A DNA stretch of 7,330 bases from Comamonadaceae bacterium (GTDB taxonomy: Bacteria; Pseudomonadota; Gammaproteobacteria; Burkholderiales; Burkholderiaceae_C): contig CANJXV010000125.1 in NCBI GenBank assembly GCA_947478935.1, positions 1 through 7,330 of the forward strand. The letters are read 5' to 3'. A model generated the notes under the pieces. It worked only from the letters and a program-made list of their open reading frames with translations. It was not told the DNA's origin and ran no database searches. The translations under genes and the position numbers were made by a program. Positions 1 to 7,201 of this stretch are shown one piece after another. The number at the start of each line of letters is the position of its first letter. Positions within the stretch are counted from its first letter, which is position 1.

Positions 1-4
1 AGGT

Positions 5-1678
5 TTAGAACAAGCCGACCACTTTGCCGGAATCGTCGATATCAATGTGGTCCGCCGAGGGAACCTTGGGCAGGCCCGGCATGGTCATGATATCGCCACA
101 CACCATCACAATAAATTCAGCGCCGGCGGCCAAGCGCACTTCGCGGATATTGACAGTGTGGTCCGTGGGCGCACCACGGCGCGACGCGTCGGTAGAGAAA
201 GAGTACTGCGTTTTGGCCACGCACACCGGGTAGTGACCGTAACCGGCTTCTTGCAGGCGCTTGATTTCGGCGCGCACTTTGGCGTCGGCACTGATGTCGC
301 TGGCGCCGTAGATTTTGGTGGCGATGGCTTTCATCTTGTCCCACAAAGTCGCATCGTCCTCGTACACAAACTTAAAGCCGTTGCTGGGCTTGTCGGTCAA
401 GGCCACCACCGCACGCGCCACCTCTTCGGCACCCGCGCCGCCATCGGCCCAATGGCGGGCCGATAACACCGGCACATCCAAGTAAGCCAGCCTGTCTTTG
501 AGCAATGCAAATTCGGCGGGCGTATCGGCAGTGAACTGGTTCATGGACACCACGCACGGCAGGCCGTAGTGGTTGCGGATGTTGTTGACGTGGCGGTCTA
601 GATTGGCAATGCCGCGCTCCAGCGCAGGCAGGTTCTCGGTGTTGAGTTCTTTCAGATCGCAACCGCCGTGGTATTTGAGCGCGCGAATCGTACCCACCAG
701 CACAACGGCCGAGGGGCGCAGGCCGGATTTGCGGCACTTGATATCGACAAACTTTTCCGCCCCCAGATCAGCACCGAAACCGGCTTCAGTGACCACGTAG
801 TCGCCTAATTTAAGCGCCATTTTGGTCGCCAGCACCGAGTTGCAACCGTGTGCGATATTGGCAAAGGGGCCGCCATGGATAAAGGCCGGGTTGTTCTCCA
901 GCGTTTGCACTAGATTGGGCTTGAGGGCTTCGCGCAGCAGCACCGTCATGGCGCCGTGGGCTTTGAGGTCGCGTGCGCAGACCGGTTTTTGATCGCGTGT
1001 GTAGCCGATGACGATGTTGCCTAGGCGCTCTTTCAAGTCCTTCATGCTGGTGGCCAAGCAGAATATGGCCATCACTTCCGAGGCCACCACGATGTCAAAA
1101 CCGTCTTGGCGCGGATAGCCATTACCCGGACCGCCCAGTGACACGGTAATGTCGCGCAGCGCGCGGTCGTTCATATCCATCACGCGCTTCCAGGTGATGC
1201 GGCGCACATCGATGCCTAGGGCGTTGCCGTGGTGGATGTGGTTGTCGATCAGCGCGGACAACAAATTGTTAGCCAGGCCGATGGCGTTGAAGTCGCCGGT
1301 GAAGTGCAGATTGATATCTTCCATGGGCACCACTTGCGCCATGCCGCCGCCGGCCGCGCCGCCCTTCATGCCAAACACCGGGCCCAGGCTGGGCTCGCGC
1401 AGGCAAATAATGGTTTTCTTACCGATGCGGTTGAGCGCGTCGCCCAAGCCCACGGTAGTGGTGGTCTTACCCTCGCCGGCCGGGGTGGGGCTGATGGCCG
1501 TGACCAAAATCAGTTTGCCGTCCGGACGGTCGTTCAGGCTGTCCACATACTCCAGGGACACCTTGGCCTTGTAACGGCCATACGGGTCGAGCGCATCGTC
1601 CGGAATGCCTAGGCCTGCGGCGATCTGGCTGATGGGCTTCATGGTGGCTTTTTGGGCTATTTCGATATCTGAAAGCAT
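5..1678 (-). CDS. fhs: Formate-tetrahydrofolate ligase (10-formyl-THF synthetase)
   Basis: This cytoplasmic enzyme makes 10-formyl-THF from formate, THF and ATP, and can run in reverse to yield formate and ATP. The ATP-binding loop TPAGEGKTTT is at about residues 65-74. The glycine-rich family segment GMKGGAAGGG (about 103-112) is followed by QVVPMEDINLHFTGD, and the second family signature VASEVMAI is at about 198-205. HGGPFANIAHGCNS and TEAGFGADLGAEKF are also typical. I start the gene at the ATG at 1678, giving 557 aa, the usual length for the family. GGAG lies 6 bases upstream of it, and the protein then begins MLSDIEIAQKATMKPI, as relatives do. The ATG at 1690, four codons earlier, has no SD and would place GGAG inside the coding region. 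The stop is TAA. The residue after AAGGG is Met where the family usually has Tyr. The gene lies 145 bases downstream of the cyclo-ligase on the same strand, so it may be cotranscribed or have its own promoter. Identification is secure. Confidence 0.97.
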   Translation of the reverse strand: MLSDIEIAQKATMKPISQIAAGLGIPDDALDPYGRYKAKVSLEYVDSLNDRPDGKLILVTAISPTPAGEGKTTTTVGLGDALNRIGKKTIICLREPSLGPVFGMKGGAAGGGMAQVVPMEDINLHFTGDFNAIGLANNLLSALIDNHIHHGNALGIDVRRITWKRVMDMNDRALRDITVSLGGPGNGYPRQDGFDIVVASEVMAIFCLATSMKDLKERLGNIVIGYTRDQKPVCARDLKAHGAMTVLLREALKPNLVQTLENNPAFIHGGPFANIAHGCNSVLATKMALKLGDYVVTEAGFGADLGAEKFVDIKCRKSGLRPSAVVLVGTIRALKYHGGCDLKELNTENLPALERGIANLDRHVNNIRNHYGLPCVVSMNQFTADTPAEFALLKDRLAYLDVPVLSARHWADGGAGAEEVARAVVALTDKPSNGFKFVYEDDATLWDKMKAIATKIYGASDISADAKVRAEIKRLQEAGYGHYPVCVAKTQYSFSTDASRRGAPTDHTVNIREVRLAAGAEFIVMVCGDIMTMPGLPKVPSADHIDIDDSGKVVGLF

Positions 1679-1684
1679 GGGGGT

Positions 1685-1688
1685 CTCC
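1685..1688 (-). promoter_or_regulatory. Shine-Dalgarno that fixes the fhs start
   Basis: On the minus strand GGAG sits 6 bases before the ATG at 1678. An in-frame ATG at 1690 overlaps this GGAG and has no purine-rich stretch before it. The downstream ATG is therefore the better start. Confidence 0.7.
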
Positions 1689-1817
1689 ATTTATGATGCA
1701 AAAGTGCTGCGCCTGCGCCGCACATGCAAGTCCCGCCTAGGGCCCGCTGTGGCGCAATGTACGTTTGTGCTCCTGGCGGGGCTGCCGGTTTAGCGACCCG
1801 CCATTGTCACTATACGA

Positions 1818-1836
1818 CACGCTCTACCGGAGCGTG
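1818..1836 (-). repeat. Inverted repeat (hairpin) across the cyclo-ligase stop codon
   Basis: CACGCTC at 1818-1824 and GAGCGTG at 1830-1836 form a perfect 7-bp inverted repeat around a 5-base loop. The TAG stop of the cyclo-ligase (1824-1826) lies inside it. In RNA of the gene strand it would fold as a GC-rich stem-loop at the very end of the reading frame. No U-run follows on either strand, so it is not a standard intrinsic terminator. It could protect a 3' end, cause pausing, or be chance. Confidence 0.45.
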
Positions 1837-2555
1837 CAATCCGAAGAATTGGCGCGCTCGGCCAGTAATTGTTGCACCGCAAGGCGGCACTGCGCTGTAT
1901 CGATAACGCGCATGCCATCGGGCAGGCATTGGCTAATGCCGGTTTCGGACACCACAAAGTCCATGCGCACATCATGCGCTTGCGGCTCTAGGCTGTCGAT
2001 ACGCGACAGATCAAAAGCGGTGGCAATGCACACCGGCTTGCGCGCCAAGGCGACCAGCGTACGGTCAAAGTAGCCGCCGCCATAGCCCAGGCGGTAGCCC
2101 AGCGCATCAATGCCGACCGGCGGCACCAAGAGCACATCAGGCAGCAGCACATCGGTACCGCGCGGCACCGGAATGCCATACACGCCCTTATCCATCGCCA
2201 CTCCCGGCCACCAATGGCGAAACACTAAAGGCAAGCCCGGCTCGCGCACGATCGGCAAAGCGCTTCGCACACCGCGCGCGCGCAAACGGGCGGCCAGTGG
2301 ACGCGAATCAAATTCTTGGCGGTAGGGCCAGCACAGGCCCAGCACGCAAGGCGCTTGCAGATCCAGCGCATCAATTAAAAAAGCATGGATGAACGCACTC
2401 CAAGCCGCGCGGTCCTGCGTAGATGCGGCACTGCGCAAAGCCAGTAATTGCGCTCGCTGCTGCTTGCGCCAGGCCGCTTGTACAGAAGTCAGCGCCAAAG
2501 CAAACCCGCTAACGCTTGCCAAAAACTGCCCGCTACCGGCAAACCCTGGGTGCAA
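1824..2555 (-). CDS. ygfA: 5-formyltetrahydrofolate cyclo-ligase (MTHF synthetase family)
   Basis: This cytoplasmic enzyme converts 5-formyl-THF to 5,10-methenyl-THF with ATP, rescuing a folate form that inhibits other folate enzymes. Numbered from the longest start, the N-terminal basic helix AAWRKQQRAQLLALR is at about 27-41, followed by GLCWPYRQEFDSRPL (73-87), MDKGVYGIPVP (121-131) and the nucleotide-binding signature GYRLGYGGGYFDR (153-165). HDVRMDFVVSE (194-204) matches the usual C-terminal motif. The reading frame is intact to a TAG stop. The start is uncertain. The frame opens with TTG at 2555 just after an in-frame TGA at 2568-2570, and contains neither ATG nor GTG before the conserved core. 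TTG codons at 2522 and 2498 would give 232 or 213 aa, and the last fits the usual family N-terminus best. None has a strong SD. The gene lies 61 bases after gcvP and is probably cotranscribed with it. Function is secure, but the 5' end is not. Confidence 0.93.
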   Translation of the reverse strand: MHPGFAGSGQFLASVSGFALALTSVQAAWRKQQRAQLLALRSAASTQDRAAWSAFIHAFLIDALDLQAPCVLGLCWPYRQEFDSRPLAARLRARGVRSALPIVREPGLPLVFRHWWPGVAMDKGVYGIPVPRGTDVLLPDVLLVPPVGIDALGYRLGYGGGYFDRTLVALARKPVCIATAFDLSRIDSLEPQAHDVRMDFVVSETGISQCLPDGMRVIDTAQCRLAVQQLLAERANSSDCTLR

Positions 2556-2560
2556 GCCAT
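2489..2560 (-). other. Possible 23-codon leader ORF overlapping the cyclo-ligase start
   Basis: An ATG at 2560 opens a frame of 23 codons (MACTQGLPVAGSFWQ and onward) that ends in TGA at 2489-2491. It is not in the cyclo-ligase frame. Its stop overlaps an in-frame CTG at 2490-2492 of the cyclo-ligase and comes 5 bases after the TTG at 2496-2498. Only a weak GAG lies 6 bases upstream of the ATG. It could couple translation from upstream to the cyclo-ligase, be a relic of a former in-frame start, or be chance. It resembles no protein I recognise. Confidence 0.2.
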
Positions 2561-2616
2561 GGCGGACTCAGACACCGTCGCCCCATGCCACCGGCGCTGG
2601 GACATTTACGCAGCCT

Positions 2617-5520
2617 TTAAGCCGCATATTCCGCCACCGGCACGCAGCTGCAAAACAGATTGCGGTCGCCGTAGACGTTGTCCACACGACCCACGGCGGG
2701 CCAGTATTTTTGCAAGAGTAAAGCGGGTAGCGGGAAGGCGCCCAGCTCGCGGGTGTAGGGCCTATCCCAATCGCTGTGTACGACGCTGGCAGCGGTATGC
2801 GGTGCGCGCACCAGCGGGTTGTTATCGCGCGGCCAACGGCCTTGTTCCACCTGCGCGATTTCTTTGCGGATGGCGATCATGGCATCGATAAAGCGGTCAA
2901 GCTCTTCACGGGTTTCGCTTTCGGTGGGCTCGACCATCAGCGTACCGGCCACCGGGAAGCTGAGCGTGGGCGCATGAAAACCATAGTCGATCAGCCGCTT
3001 GGCCACGTCTTCGGCGCTGACGCCCGAAGTTTCTTTGAGCGGGCGTAAATCCAAAATGCACTCATGTGCCACGCGCCCATTGGCACTGGCGTAGAGCGTG
3101 GGGTAATGGTCATGCAAACGGTGGCTTATGTAGTTGGCTGCCAAAATAGCGGCCTCGGTGGCGTGACGCAAACCGCCCTCGCCCATCATCCGGCAGTACA
3201 TCCAGCTAATCGGTAGCACCGCCGCATTGCCCAAAGGCGCCGCCGAAATACTGCCGATGTGAGTGCCGCCCGCACCCGTGCTGATATGGCCGGGGAGAAA
3301 TGGCACCAAATCTTCCACCACACACACCGGCCCGACGCCGGGACCACCGCCGCCATGCGGAATGCAAAAGGTTTTATGCAAATTGAGGTGGCTGACATCA
3401 CCGCCAAACTCACCTGGCGCGGCCACGCCCACCAGCGCATTCATGTTCGCACCATCGACATATACCCGTCCACCGTGGCTATGCACCAGAGCGCACAAGT
3501 CTTTCACCTGGGTTTCAAACACGCCATGCGTGCTTGGGTAAGTGATCATGACGCAGGCCAGATTAGCGCTGTGCTTTTCGCAATGCTTGCGCAAGTCCTC
3601 CATGTCCACATTGCCGTGGCTGTCGCAGGCGGTGACCACTACGTCCAGCCCCGCCATTTGCGCGCTGGCCGGGTTGGTGCCGTGCGCGGAGGATGGAATC
3701 AGGCAAATGTTGCGGTGCCCTTGGCCCTGCGCGGCCTGGTAGGCGCGGATGACGAGCAGGCCCGCGTATTCGCCCTGGCTACCGGCATTAGGTTGCAAGC
3801 TGATACCGGCATAACCGGTGGCCTGGCACAACCAGGCGCGCAGTTGTTCGTCCAGCATGGCGTAACCCTGCAATTGGTCTGCCGGGGCAAACGGGTGAAC
3901 ATGCGCAAACTCGGGCCAGGTGATGGGAATCATCTCGCTGGTGGCGTTGAGCTTCATGGTGCACGAGCCCAGCGGAATCATGCTGCGGTCCAGCGCCAGG
4001 TCTTTATCGCTCAGTCGGCGGATATAGCGCAGCATGCCGGTCTCGGAGTGATAGCTGTTGAACACCGGATGCGTTAAGAAGCTGCTGCTGCGGCGCAGGG
4101 CCGCGGGAATCATGGAGCCCGGTGCTTGCGCCAGCGTATCCCATTGCGGCACGGCCTGCCCGGTTTTTGCGAACACGCTCCAGAGCAAGGCCACGTCCTC
4201 ACGCGTGCTGGTTTCGTCCAGCGAGATGCCGATACACGTGCCGCGCAACACGCGCACGTTAGCCCCGGCGGCTTGCGCTTTGGCGGCAACCGCCTGCGCG
4301 GCGGTTGCGCTGCCGGTGTTAATGGTCAAAGTATCAAAAGCACTGTCGTACAGCGGCGCGCAGCCCAGGCTGGACAGACCCGCAGCCAGCGTGGCGGTAT
4401 AGGCTGCAATGCGCTGCGCGATACGCGTGAGGCCCGCAGGGCCGTGGTAGACCGCGTACATACTGGCCACCACAGCGGGCAGCACTTGGGCGGTGCAAAT
4501 ATTGGAAGTGGCTTTTTCGCGGCGTATGTGTTGCTCGCGAGTTTGCAGCGCGAGGCGATAGGCCGGTTTGCCGTGGACATCCACACTCACGCCCACCAGA
4601 CGGCCAGGCATAGAGCGTTTGAATTCGTCGCGGCAAGCGAGGAAAGCAGCATGCGGGCCACCTGCGCCCATGGGCATGCCAAAGCGCTGCGTGCTGCCCA
4701 CCACGATGTCGGCGCCCATTTCGCCGGGAGGTTTGAGCAGGGTCAGTGCCAGCAAATCCGCAGCCAGTATCAAAGCTGCGTTTTTGGCATGCACCAAGTC
4801 CGCATCGCGCTGCCAGTCGTCCAGCCAGCCAGTGCTGCCGGGGTATTGGTTGATGGCGGCGAAGTAGTCATCTTGCGCCAGCGCTTCGTGCCAAGCCTCT
4901 GGCGAATTCACTACTTTCACCGCAATACCCAAAGGCGCAGCCCGCGTCTGAATGACGGCAATAGTTTGCGGGTGGCAATCGCCTCCGACTACGAAGGTGT
5001 TGCCTTTGTTCTTCACGCTGCGCTTAGCAAGCGTCATAGCCTCGGCAGCAGCGGTGGCTTCGTCCAGCATGGAGGCGTTGGCGATCGGCATGGCCGTCAG
5101 GTCGCAAACCATCGTCTGAAAATTCACCAGGGCCTCCATGCGGCCCTGGCTGATCTCGGCCTGGTAAGGCGTGTAGGCGGTGTACCAAGCGGGGTTTTCC
5201 AAGATGTTGCGCAGAATCACACCCGGTGTGTGCGTGCCGTGATAGCCCTGGCCGATAAAGCTTTTGAGTACCCGGTTGTGCGCCGCCATGGCGCGCAGTT
5301 CGGCGAGTGCGGCTGCTTCGCCAATGGCCGCAGGCAAATCCATGGGCGCGCTGCGCCGTATGGTGGCAGGCACGATGCCTGCGATCAAGCTCTCGCGCGA
5401 GGCTTCGCCGATGGTGGACAGCATGTGCGCCTCATCCTCTTGCGATAGGCCGATGTGCCGGGCGATAAATTCCTGCGGGTTTTCCAGCGCGCTCCAGGAA
5501 GTGGTGGTAGGTGTGCTCAT
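2617..5520 (-). CDS. gcvP: Glycine dehydrogenase (decarboxylating), P-protein of the glycine cleavage system
   Basis: P-protein uses PLP to decarboxylate glycine, releasing CO2 and loading the aminomethyl group on the lipoyl arm of GcvH. The product is 967 aa, full length for the fused proteobacterial form. The N-terminal half shows ARHIG, FIGQGYHGTHTPGVILRNILENPAWYTAYTPYQ-type sequence and a non-catalytic PLP-fold domain. The second half starts around HPVFNSYHSETGMLRYI (about 484) and has IPLGSCTMKLN, SSAHGTNPASA and HLNLHKTFCIPHGGGGPG. The PLP-binding lysine is K716 in NLHKTF. I choose the ATG at 5520 because GGAAAG precedes it by 5 bases and the protein then begins MSTPTTTSW. The frame is open back to an ATG at 5559, which would add 13 residues with no support. 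It lies third in a T-H-P order, 68 bases after gcvH, and should share the riboswitch-controlled transcript. The stop is TAA. Confidence 0.98.
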   Translation of the reverse strand: MSTPTTTSWSALENPQEFIARHIGLSQEDEAHMLSTIGEASRESLIAGIVPATIRRSAPMDLPAAIGEAAALAELRAMAAHNRVLKSFIGQGYHGTHTPGVILRNILENPAWYTAYTPYQAEISQGRMEALVNFQTMVCDLTAMPIANASMLDEATAAAEAMTLAKRSVKNKGNTFVVGGDCHPQTIAVIQTRAAPLGIAVKVVNSPEAWHEALAQDDYFAAINQYPGSTGWLDDWQRDADLVHAKNAALILAADLLALTLLKPPGEMGADIVVGSTQRFGMPMGAGGPHAAFLACRDEFKRSMPGRLVGVSVDVHGKPAYRLALQTREQHIRREKATSNICTAQVLPAVVASMYAVYHGPAGLTRIAQRIAAYTATLAAGLSSLGCAPLYDSAFDTLTINTGSATAAQAVAAKAQAAGANVRVLRGTCIGISLDETSTREDVALLWSVFAKTGQAVPQWDTLAQAPGSMIPAALRRSSSFLTHPVFNSYHSETGMLRYIRRLSDKDLALDRSMIPLGSCTMKLNATSEMIPITWPEFAHVHPFAPADQLQGYAMLDEQLRAWLCQATGYAGISLQPNAGSQGEYAGLLVIRAYQAAQGQGHRNICLIPSSAHGTNPASAQMAGLDVVVTACDSHGNVDMEDLRKHCEKHSANLACVMITYPSTHGVFETQVKDLCALVHSHGGRVYVDGANMNALVGVAAPGEFGGDVSHLNLHKTFCIPHGGGGPGVGPVCVVEDLVPFLPGHISTGAGGTHIGSISAAPLGNAAVLPISWMYCRMMGEGGLRHATEAAILAANYISHRLHDHYPTLYASANGRVAHECILDLRPLKETSGVSAEDVAKRLIDYGFHAPTLSFPVAGTLMVEPTESETREELDRFIDAMIAIRKEIAQVEQGRWPRDNNPLVRAPHTAASVVHSDWDRPYTRELGAFPLPALLLQKYWPAVGRVDNVYGDRNLFCSCVPVAEYAA

Positions 5521-5525
5521 AGCGG

Positions 5526-5531
5526 CTTTCC
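5526..5531 (-). promoter_or_regulatory. Shine-Dalgarno for gcvP
   Basis: GGAAAG on the minus strand lies 5 bases before the ATG at 5520. This selects that start over the ATG at 5559 in the same frame. Confidence 0.65.
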
Positions 5532-5588
5532 ATGCAAACAGGGCGTGGCCTGCGATCAAAAATTAGGAGACTAAAAATGCGGACACTT

Positions 5589-5954
5589 TCAAGCCGTCAT
5601 GGCCTTGTAGGCGGCTTCGTCCATAAGCGCGGTGAGCTGACCGGGATCGCTCAGGCGCACTTTGAAAAACCAACCTTCGCCTTGCGGATCGGTATTGGCC
5701 AGCGAGGGGTTGTCGCGCAAGGCTTGGTTCACTTCGACAATCACACCAGAGACCGGCATGAATACATCGGCAGCGGCTTTGACCGACTCGACCACGCCGG
5801 TCACATCACCCTGCGCAAACGCCTTACCCACTTCGGGCAGTTCGACAAACACCACATCGCCCAACGCGTCTTGCGCATGGTGCGTGATGCCGACGACGGC
5901 GCTGCCGTTGTCGTTAGAAATCCATTCATGGTCAGCGGTATAGAGGAGGCTCAT
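5589..5954 (-). CDS. gcvH: Glycine cleavage system H-protein (lipoyl carrier)
   Basis: GcvH is the small soluble shuttle whose lipoyl-lysine takes the aminomethyl group from GcvP, presents it to GcvT and is then reoxidised by lipoamide dehydrogenase. The product is 121 aa, slightly short of the common 125-130. Family features in order are YTADHEWI (5-12), ITHHAQDALGDVVFVELPEVG (23-43), the lipoylation segment VVESVKAAADVFMPVSG (54-70) with acceptor K59, and GEGWFFKVRLSDP (92-104). The ATG at 5954 is preceded by AAGGA with a 6-base spacer, and no other start is plausible. The stop is TGA. The gene lies 47 bases after gcvT and 68 before gcvP, with no terminator-like hairpin in either gap, consistent with one transcript. 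K59 must be lipoylated by enzymes encoded elsewhere. Confidence 0.98.
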   Translation of the reverse strand: MSLLYTADHEWISNDNGSAVVGITHHAQDALGDVVFVELPEVGKAFAQGDVTGVVESVKAAADVFMPVSGVIVEVNQALRDNPSLANTDPQGEGWFFKVRLSDPGQLTALMDEAAYKAMTA

Positions 5955-6001
5955 AAAAAATCCTTTTTAGCGAGTGGATGAATTAAAAAATGGGTAAAGG
6001 G

Positions 6002-7144
6002 CTACGCGACCCGGCGGTAATGGTGGGGAACAAATGGCATTGCACAAACTTGCATGGGCACACGCTTGCCGCGCACCAGCGCAAACAGCGATGTACCGAT
6101 GGCCGCATAAGCCGGTGGCACATAGGCCATGGCAATCGGCACGTCAGCGCTGGGGCCTAACAGGCCGCTGCATACCGCACCCGCGCTCTGGCCCTGGGCA
6201 TCTTCCAGCGCTGCGGGCTCGCGCACCGGTATGCGCTCCAAGGCTCGCAAGCCCACGCGCACGCGGGCCGCACCTTGTTGCATGTGCGCGAACAAAGCCT
6301 CTGCGCCCACAAATCCGCCCGCACGCGCACCACCTTTGCGACGCACTTTTTGAATCGCCCACATCAGCTGTGCCTCAAGCGGCGTGGTCGATGCGTCCAT
6401 GTCATTGCCGTACAGGCACAAACCGGCCTCCAGGCGCAGGGAATTGCGCGCGCCCAGGCCGATGGGCATTACCTCGGGCTGGGCCAGCAAGGCCTCGGCC
6501 AAAGCCTTAGCGCCGTCTTGAAGCAGCGAGATTTCAAAACCATCCTCGCCGGTGTAGCCGCTTCGCGTGATGTAGAGCGCATGGCCTTGCCAACTAAAGC
6601 TGGCGCCATCCATAAACACCATGGCTTGCACACCAGGCACCAGGCGTTGCAAAGCGGTGACTGCGGCAGGGCCTTGCAGTGCTAGCAAAGCATGATCGGG
6701 TAAGGGTGTAACGGTACATTGCGCGCCAATGTGGGCTTGTATGTGCTCGGTGTCGGCCTGTTTGCAAGCGCCATTGACCACCACAAAAATACCGTCCTCG
6801 CGACGGCTAAACATCAAGTCATCGAGGATGCCGCCTGCCGCATTGAGCAGCATGCCGTAGCGCTGGCGACCTGGCGCCAGGCCAATGACATCGACGGGCA
6901 CCAGTTGCTCAAAGGCCTGTGCCGCTTGCGGGCCCGATAGCAGCAACTGGCCCATATGCGAGACGTCAAAGAGGCCTGCCTGGGCACGGGTGTGCAGGTG
7001 TTCGGCCAGCACACCGGCGGGGTATTGCACCGGCATGCTGTAGCGCGCAAAGGGAACCATGCGCGCGCCAAGGGACACGTGCAAATCGTAGAGCGGGGTG
7101 CGTAGCAAAGGGGCAGCGGGGGTGGCGGATTGGGGTTCAGACAA
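6002..7144 (-). CDS. gcvT: Aminomethyltransferase, T-protein of the glycine cleavage system
   Basis: GcvT transfers the methylene unit from aminomethyl-lipoyl GcvH to THF, giving 5,10-methylene-THF and ammonia. Numbered for a 380-aa product, it shows DVSHMGQ (60-66), NAAGGILDDL (101-110) with the conserved Asp pair, TRSGYTGEDGFEI (193-205) and GARNSLRLEAGLCLYGNDMD (231-250). A C-terminal beta domain includes RIPVREPA. I start at the TTG at 7142-7144 because GGAG sits 6 bases before it and the protein then reads MSEPQSATPAAPLLRTPLYDLH, as in relatives. The frame also has a TTG at 7156 with no SD, which would add four residues and overlap the GGAG. There is no ATG until residue 29, inside the conserved core. 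The stop is TAG. Arg34 lies in FARYSMP, where the family normally has Gly. It is the first gene after the riboswitch. Confidence 0.97.
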   Translation of the reverse strand: MSEPQSATPAAPLLRTPLYDLHVSLGARMVPFARYSMPVQYPAGVLAEHLHTRAQAGLFDVSHMGQLLLSGPQAAQAFEQLVPVDVIGLAPGRQRYGMLLNAAGGILDDLMFSRREDGIFVVVNGACKQADTEHIQAHIGAQCTVTPLPDHALLALQGPAAVTALQRLVPGVQAMVFMDGASFSWQGHALYITRSGYTGEDGFEISLLQDGAKALAEALLAQPEVMPIGLGARNSLRLEAGLCLYGNDMDASTTPLEAQLMWAIQKVRRKGGARAGGFVGAEALFAHMQQGAARVRVGLRALERIPVREPAALEDAQGQSAGAVCSGLLGPSADVPIAMAYVPPAYAAIGTSLFALVRGKRVPMQVCAMPFVPHHYRRVA

Positions 7145-7147
7145 ACG

Positions 7148-7201
7148 GGGCTCCAAGCGAACGGCCTAGCCTATGCAAAGTGCAAAGCAAGCCGGGAACC
7201 C
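7148..7201 (-). promoter_or_regulatory. Possible SD-masking hairpin (riboswitch expression platform)
   Basis: On the minus strand GGGTTCC (7195-7201) can pair over seven positions, one of them G-U, with GGAGCCC (7148-7154), which contains the gcvT Shine-Dalgarno. Directly inside it CGGCTTG (7188-7194) can pair with TAGGCCG (7162-7168), with G-U pairs. The two stems stack on one side and are separated by a 7-base bulge on the other. The outer arm shares base 7201 with stem P1 of the second glycine aptamer, so the structures touch. Glycine would be expected to open the SD, but which state wins is inferred, not shown. No U-run terminator is present here, which favours translational control. Confidence 0.45.
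7151..7154 (-). promoter_or_regulatory. Shine-Dalgarno that fixes the gcvT TTG start
   Basis: GGAG on the minus strand is 6 bases before the TTG at 7144. The alternative TTG at 7156 would start before this site and has no purine-rich sequence of its own. The site also lies in one arm of the predicted leader hairpin at 7148-7201. Confidence 0.7.

Noticed and set aside
372..737. Out-of-frame minus-strand ORF of 121 codons inside fhs
   Set aside because: It overlaps a fully conserved fhs in another frame and has an Arg/Pro-rich composition typical of a shadow frame.
2556..2580. Terminator between gcvP and the cyclo-ligase
   Set aside because: Only a short bulged GGCG/CGCC pairing and the palindrome GCCATGGC are present, with no U-run.
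2556..2616. Possible 6S RNA gene next to the cyclo-ligase, as in some proteobacteria
   Set aside because: The gap upstream of the cyclo-ligase is only 61 bases, too short for 6S RNA (about 180 nt). The 133-base gap downstream shows no long rod-like pairing.
3259..4077. 272-codon plus-strand ORF antisense to gcvP
   Set aside because: It is a shadow of gcvP codons, with a His/Ala/Gly-rich composition and no recognisable domain.
4126..5448. 440-codon plus-strand ORF antisense to gcvP
   Set aside because: It has no family resemblance or clear SD. It lies wholly inside an intact, conserved gcvP, and long antisense frames are common in GC-rich genes.
5955..6001. T-rich stretches in the gcvT-gcvH gap as a terminator
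   Set aside because: The T-runs are not preceded by a stem. One of them is simply the spacer between the gcvH Shine-Dalgarno and its ATG.
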